A stretch of 8,833 nucleotides of DNA from an uncultured Dyadobacter sp. (lineage in GTDB: Bacteria; Bacteroidota; Bacteroidia; Cytophagales; Spirosomataceae), in the NCBI GenBank assembly GCA_946481035.1, contig CAMLNK010000108.1, forward strand, positions 1 to 8,833, in the 5' to 3' direction. The notes beneath the pieces are model-generated. The model worked only from the letters and a program-made list of their open reading frames with translations. It had not been told where the DNA came from and did not search any database. The position numbers were made by a program, and so were the translations under genes. Positions 6,941 to 8,833 of this stretch are shown piece by piece (position 1 is the first letter of the stretch; each line of letters starts with the position of its first letter).

Positions 6941-7024
6941 GATCGCTGGTCTACGGTCGGTGGTCCATAGTCTACCATCCATCCCCCAACCCAACCACTC
7001 GGTGGTCGGCCGTCGGCGGTCATC
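6941..7024. repeat. GGTCNNN heptanucleotide repeats, inverted relative to 6847-6882
   Basis: In 6941-6975 units beginning GATC, GGTC, GGTC, GGTC and AGTC follow each other every 7 bp. In 7004-7024 three more units (GGTC, CGTC, GGTC) appear. Between them is a C-rich stretch. These are the reverse-complement form of the GACC array at 6847-6882, so the whole block could fold back on itself. No protein should be called in it. Confidence 0.65.
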
Positions 7025-7030
7025 CTCTGC

Positions 7031-7073
7031 CCAAAAACAATCATTGCCAGAAAACATAATTCCCTGACAATGA
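7031..7073 (-). terminator. Hairpin plus T-tract: wzi terminator or permease attenuator
   Basis: Ten-base arms at 7041-7050 and 7064-7073 are complementary except for one pair, with a 13-nt loop. Read on the minus strand the hairpin is followed directly by TTGTTTTT. It lies 151 bp after the Wzi-like gene's stop and about 200 bp before the permease. It may end read-through from upstream or act as an attenuator in the permease leader. The stem is only moderately GC-rich. Confidence 0.4.
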
Positions 7074-7092
7074 CTGTATCAGCATCCGGCAA

Positions 7093-7100
7093 CAAATTTA
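7093..7100 (-). promoter_or_regulatory. Candidate -7 element for the permease gene
   Basis: TAAATTTG on the minus strand matches TAnnTTTG exactly. No TTG is found 17-23 nt upstream; the nearest is 12 nt away. The twin palindromes at 7160-7195 would lie about 75-105 bp upstream of the start site it implies, a common distance for activator sites. It remains a weak call without the -33 element. Confidence 0.3.
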
Positions 7101-7159
7101 TGCCAGCCGTAACAACGACTTAATAATCAGCATTTTAATACAGAAAAAAGCACGAAAAC

Positions 7160-7195
7160 TGTCCGAATTCGGACAACCTTGTTCACCGATGGACA
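7160..7195. promoter_or_regulatory. Twin TGTCC-N6-GGACA palindromes, putative activator sites
   Basis: TGTCCGAATTCGGACA at 7160-7175 is a perfect 16-bp palindrome. TGTTCACCGATGGACA at 7180-7195 has the same TGTYC-N6-GGACA arms with one mismatch. The start-to-start spacing is 20 bp, about two helical turns, with a 4-bp gap. Paired sites of this kind are typical of dimeric regulators such as NtrC-type activators. They lie downstream of the Wzi-like gene and some 330 bp upstream of the permease ATG, which they most likely control. Confidence 0.55.
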
Positions 7196-7223
7196 ACACG
7201 GAGAAATCCCTGATCGGACCGCA

Positions 7224-8711
7224 TTACCAGTCCTTCCGAAAACCGATATATCCACCGGTCCTCCTGGTAAAAACATCGCCCTGATCGGTAGCTATGCGAG
7301 CGATAATGCTGGTGTTTTTCAAACCCGGAACCGCGTATTGCGCCCCTAATGCGGATGAAAGCTGTCCTCTCGGCGGATCGAAGTCGGCACCGGGTGTCCC
7401 GAAGTTTTTGCTGTAAGAGAATTTCAATGTAAGCGCGAGTGAACGGCCGATTTTTCCCTGTGCACCCAGGTAATACACATTCACCAGGTTGTTGGGGAAA
7501 TACCGATAGTTCCCCAGCTTCGACTGATCCATGTCCTTCCCCGGAATGATAAACGGCGTGCCCACCGTCCGGCCTAGGTAAGACCAGCCCTCCGAGTACT
7601 GGGTATGGTTGAAATAGTTGTCGGCCCCCTGGTACTTGCTTCCGGGAATGTAAAACTCGGAACCGGATTGGTCTTTGGTACTGAGGAATTCCAAAGTCAG
7701 GTGGGTGAGCGCAAAGCCGTTTCCTGTGTTTCCGGGCAAAAGTTTCAGATTGATGCCGTAGAGCCCATCAGGAATATTCTTGAAAAGCATGCTCGAAACA
7801 TCCTCGAAAGGATGCTGATGGTATACAAATAACCTGTAACGGTCGAGCTTTGTCTCAAATGCAATGTCATAGCTTCCCAAATGGTTACCGACACGGTAGC
7901 TGTCGAATGCACCGTAACCATTTTTCTCGAACCAGTTTTTAGAAGTAAATGCGAGCACCACATTCGGATAAATCGACCACGACGACGGCAGTTCACCGTT
8001 CACCGCCAGCTCCGGGTGTAATTTGAGGTATTCCGAATGTCCCGCCCACATGACATTGTGGTTGAGACCAGCATAGAACTTGCTTTTGTGTTTACCAAAC
8101 CGCAGGTAGAGAAACTTCTGATGCAGCCGCACACCCTGAATATAATCCGTATTAAACCAGCCATGCGCAAACCCCGCATGCACAGCCACGAAGTTTCCGG
8201 TAAATTTCAGCGGCGAAAAGCCCACTGTCCCTATCTGCACTTTAGGTATAGGCAGTGAATTCCCCGACACGGAATAAAAGCCTGACGATAAGGTTGTGTC
8301 CCCCAGCCCCATTACTTCCTTCCTGCGCCCTACCCACAGCTCCACGCGCTTAAAGCGCACGCTCGCATGCGCCTCCGGAAGCACAAAATCAAACTTGTTT
8401 TCCTTATTATACATCCCCACCGGACTCACCCCGGCACTCCAATCGAAATTCCGTGGCCGGTTGGTAAGGCTATCATAAAAAAGGTAGTTTCTACGCGCAG
8501 TCGCCTGTATTACGCCCGCAGCAGCACGATCGGGTACTGCTCCAAACTGGTTGGTCCGGAGCCAGAATGGGGTTTCACCGTTAGAAGATAAATATGCCCC
8601 CGCCTCTATACCCGCTTCGAAGTTGGACACAAGCATACTTTTCTGGGCAAAAAGCGGCCCCGAAATGATTGCAAGAATCGCAATAACACTGAAAATAAAG
8701 GTTCTACGCAA
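7224..8711 (-). CDS. Wzi-family capsule assembly outer-membrane beta-barrel protein
   Basis: This 495-residue protein has a signal peptide (MRR, hydrophobic run, GPLFAQ, cleavage near 22-23). The rest is rich in alternating aromatic and polar beta strands ending in Trp, as expected of an outer-membrane barrel. The early segment TPFWLRTNQFGAVP (about 47-60) and later strands resemble Bacteroidota members of the capsule assembly Wzi family. Wzi of Escherichia coli is a lectin-like barrel that attaches K-antigen capsule to the outer surface; the role of Bacteroidota homologues is inferred. No other capsule gene is nearby, so the gene is an orphan here. The start is TTG at 8711: no in-frame ATG precedes the signal peptide, and the first internal Met falls after it. 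I found no convincing TAnnTTTG promoter upstream, where a polypurine repeat begins at 8799. Confidence 0.85.
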   Translation of the reverse strand: MRRTFIFSVIAILAIISGPLFAQKSMLVSNFEAGIEAGAYLSSNGETPFWLRTNQFGAVPDRAAAGVIQATARRNYLFYDSLTNRPRNFDWSAGVSPVGMYNKENKFDFVLPEAHASVRFKRVELWVGRRKEVMGLGDTTLSSGFYSVSGNSLPIPKVQIGTVGFSPLKFTGNFVAVHAGFAHGWFNTDYIQGVRLHQKFLYLRFGKHKSKFYAGLNHNVMWAGHSEYLKLHPELAVNGELPSSWSIYPNVVLAFTSKNWFEKNGYGAFDSYRVGNHLGSYDIAFETKLDRYRLFVYHQHPFEDVSSMLFKNIPDGLYGINLKLLPGNTGNGFALTHLTLEFLSTKDQSGSEFYIPGSKYQGADNYFNHTQYSEGWSYLGRTVGTPFIIPGKDMDQSKLGNYRYFPNNLVNVYYLGAQGKIGRSLALTLKFSYSKNFGTPGADFDPPRGQLSSALGAQYAVPGLKNTSIIARIATDQGDVFTRRTGGYIGFRKDW

Positions 8712-8798
8712 GTGGTTCTGCCCGGTAAATGATTCCCCTGCAAGATAAATATGCTCCGGGAAATATTTGTTACCACCGGCTTCCTTTTAACGCAACGA

Positions 8799-8833
8799 TA
8801 AAGGGGAGAAGGGAGGAAAGGGAGAATGGAGGA
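8799..8833. repeat. Polypurine repeat, partial copy at the window edge
   Basis: A run of G/A units with an 8-bp period (AAGGGGAG-like) reaches the right edge. Positions 8810-8833 match the reverse complement of about 4413-4435 nearly base for base, with one gap and a few mismatches. It is therefore another copy of the element next to the permease stop, here upstream of the Wzi-like gene. The rest is cut off. Confidence 0.55.

Noticed and set aside
6847..7024. CRISPR-like array
   Set aside because: The units are 7 bp with no spacers of constant length, and no cas genes are present.
6784..7095. Minus-strand frame of 103 codons overlapping the permease start
   Set aside because: Its sequence is the translation of the heptanucleotide repeat (peptides like WMVDYGPPTVDQRS) and it overlaps the permease N-terminus in another frame.
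7089..7105. Sigma-54 -24/-12 promoter on the minus strand (TGGC ... TTGC)
   Set aside because: The spacer between TGGC and TTGC is 9 nt instead of the strict 7 nt. Another TGGC-containing candidate at 7038-7049 is also misspaced and lacks the GC.

Overview
The window looks like chromosomal DNA from a Bacteroidota bacterium, most likely a Cytophagales member such as Dyadobacter or a relative. This rests on roughly 50% GC, weak or absent Shine-Dalgarno sites, a TAnnTTTG-type promoter, an 800-residue MacB/FtsX permease of the kind expanded in that order, a Wzi-family barrel and a CBM9-like secreted protein. The genus is an inference from protein style, not from a database search. Six protein-coding genes are supported; I see no tRNA, rRNA, CRISPR array, insertion sequence or phage gene.

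Layout: positions 1-439 hold no convincing gene. Two plus-strand genes follow: a DUF885-like putative metallohydrolase lipoprotein (440-1756) and a secreted CBM9-fold protein (1801-2655). They converge, at a shared bidirectional terminator (2661-2691), on a minus-strand lipoprotein gene that resembles the periplasmic zinc metallochaperone AztD (2698-3906). In front of that gene are two 7-1-7 palindromes 40 bp apart. They bracket a TAnnTTTG promoter, which is the architecture of a Fur-family (plausibly Zur) repressed promoter. Upstream on the minus strand are a 95-residue protein of unknown function (4018-4305), an FtsX/MacB-type permease (4434-6833) and a Wzi-like outer-membrane barrel protein (7224-8711).

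The intergenic regions carry most of the unexplained structure. The 390-bp leader of the permease contains degenerate GGTC/GACC heptanucleotide repeats in both orientations, a hairpin followed by a T-tract, and two TGTCC-N6-GGACA palindromes exactly 20 bp apart that look like binding sites for a dimeric activator. A second repeat family, polypurine with 7-8 bp units, lies between the permease and the 95-residue gene as an imperfect inverted repeat. It recurs at the right edge upstream of the Wzi gene.

Most genes here encode envelope proteins: two lipoproteins, one secreted protein, one inner-membrane permease and one outer-membrane barrel. They do not form an obvious single pathway. The strongest candidate for a new regulatory and functional unit is the AztD-like lipoprotein with its double operator. 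Its acidic residues after the lipobox cysteine suggest display on the cell surface, and no AztABC transporter genes are nearby.
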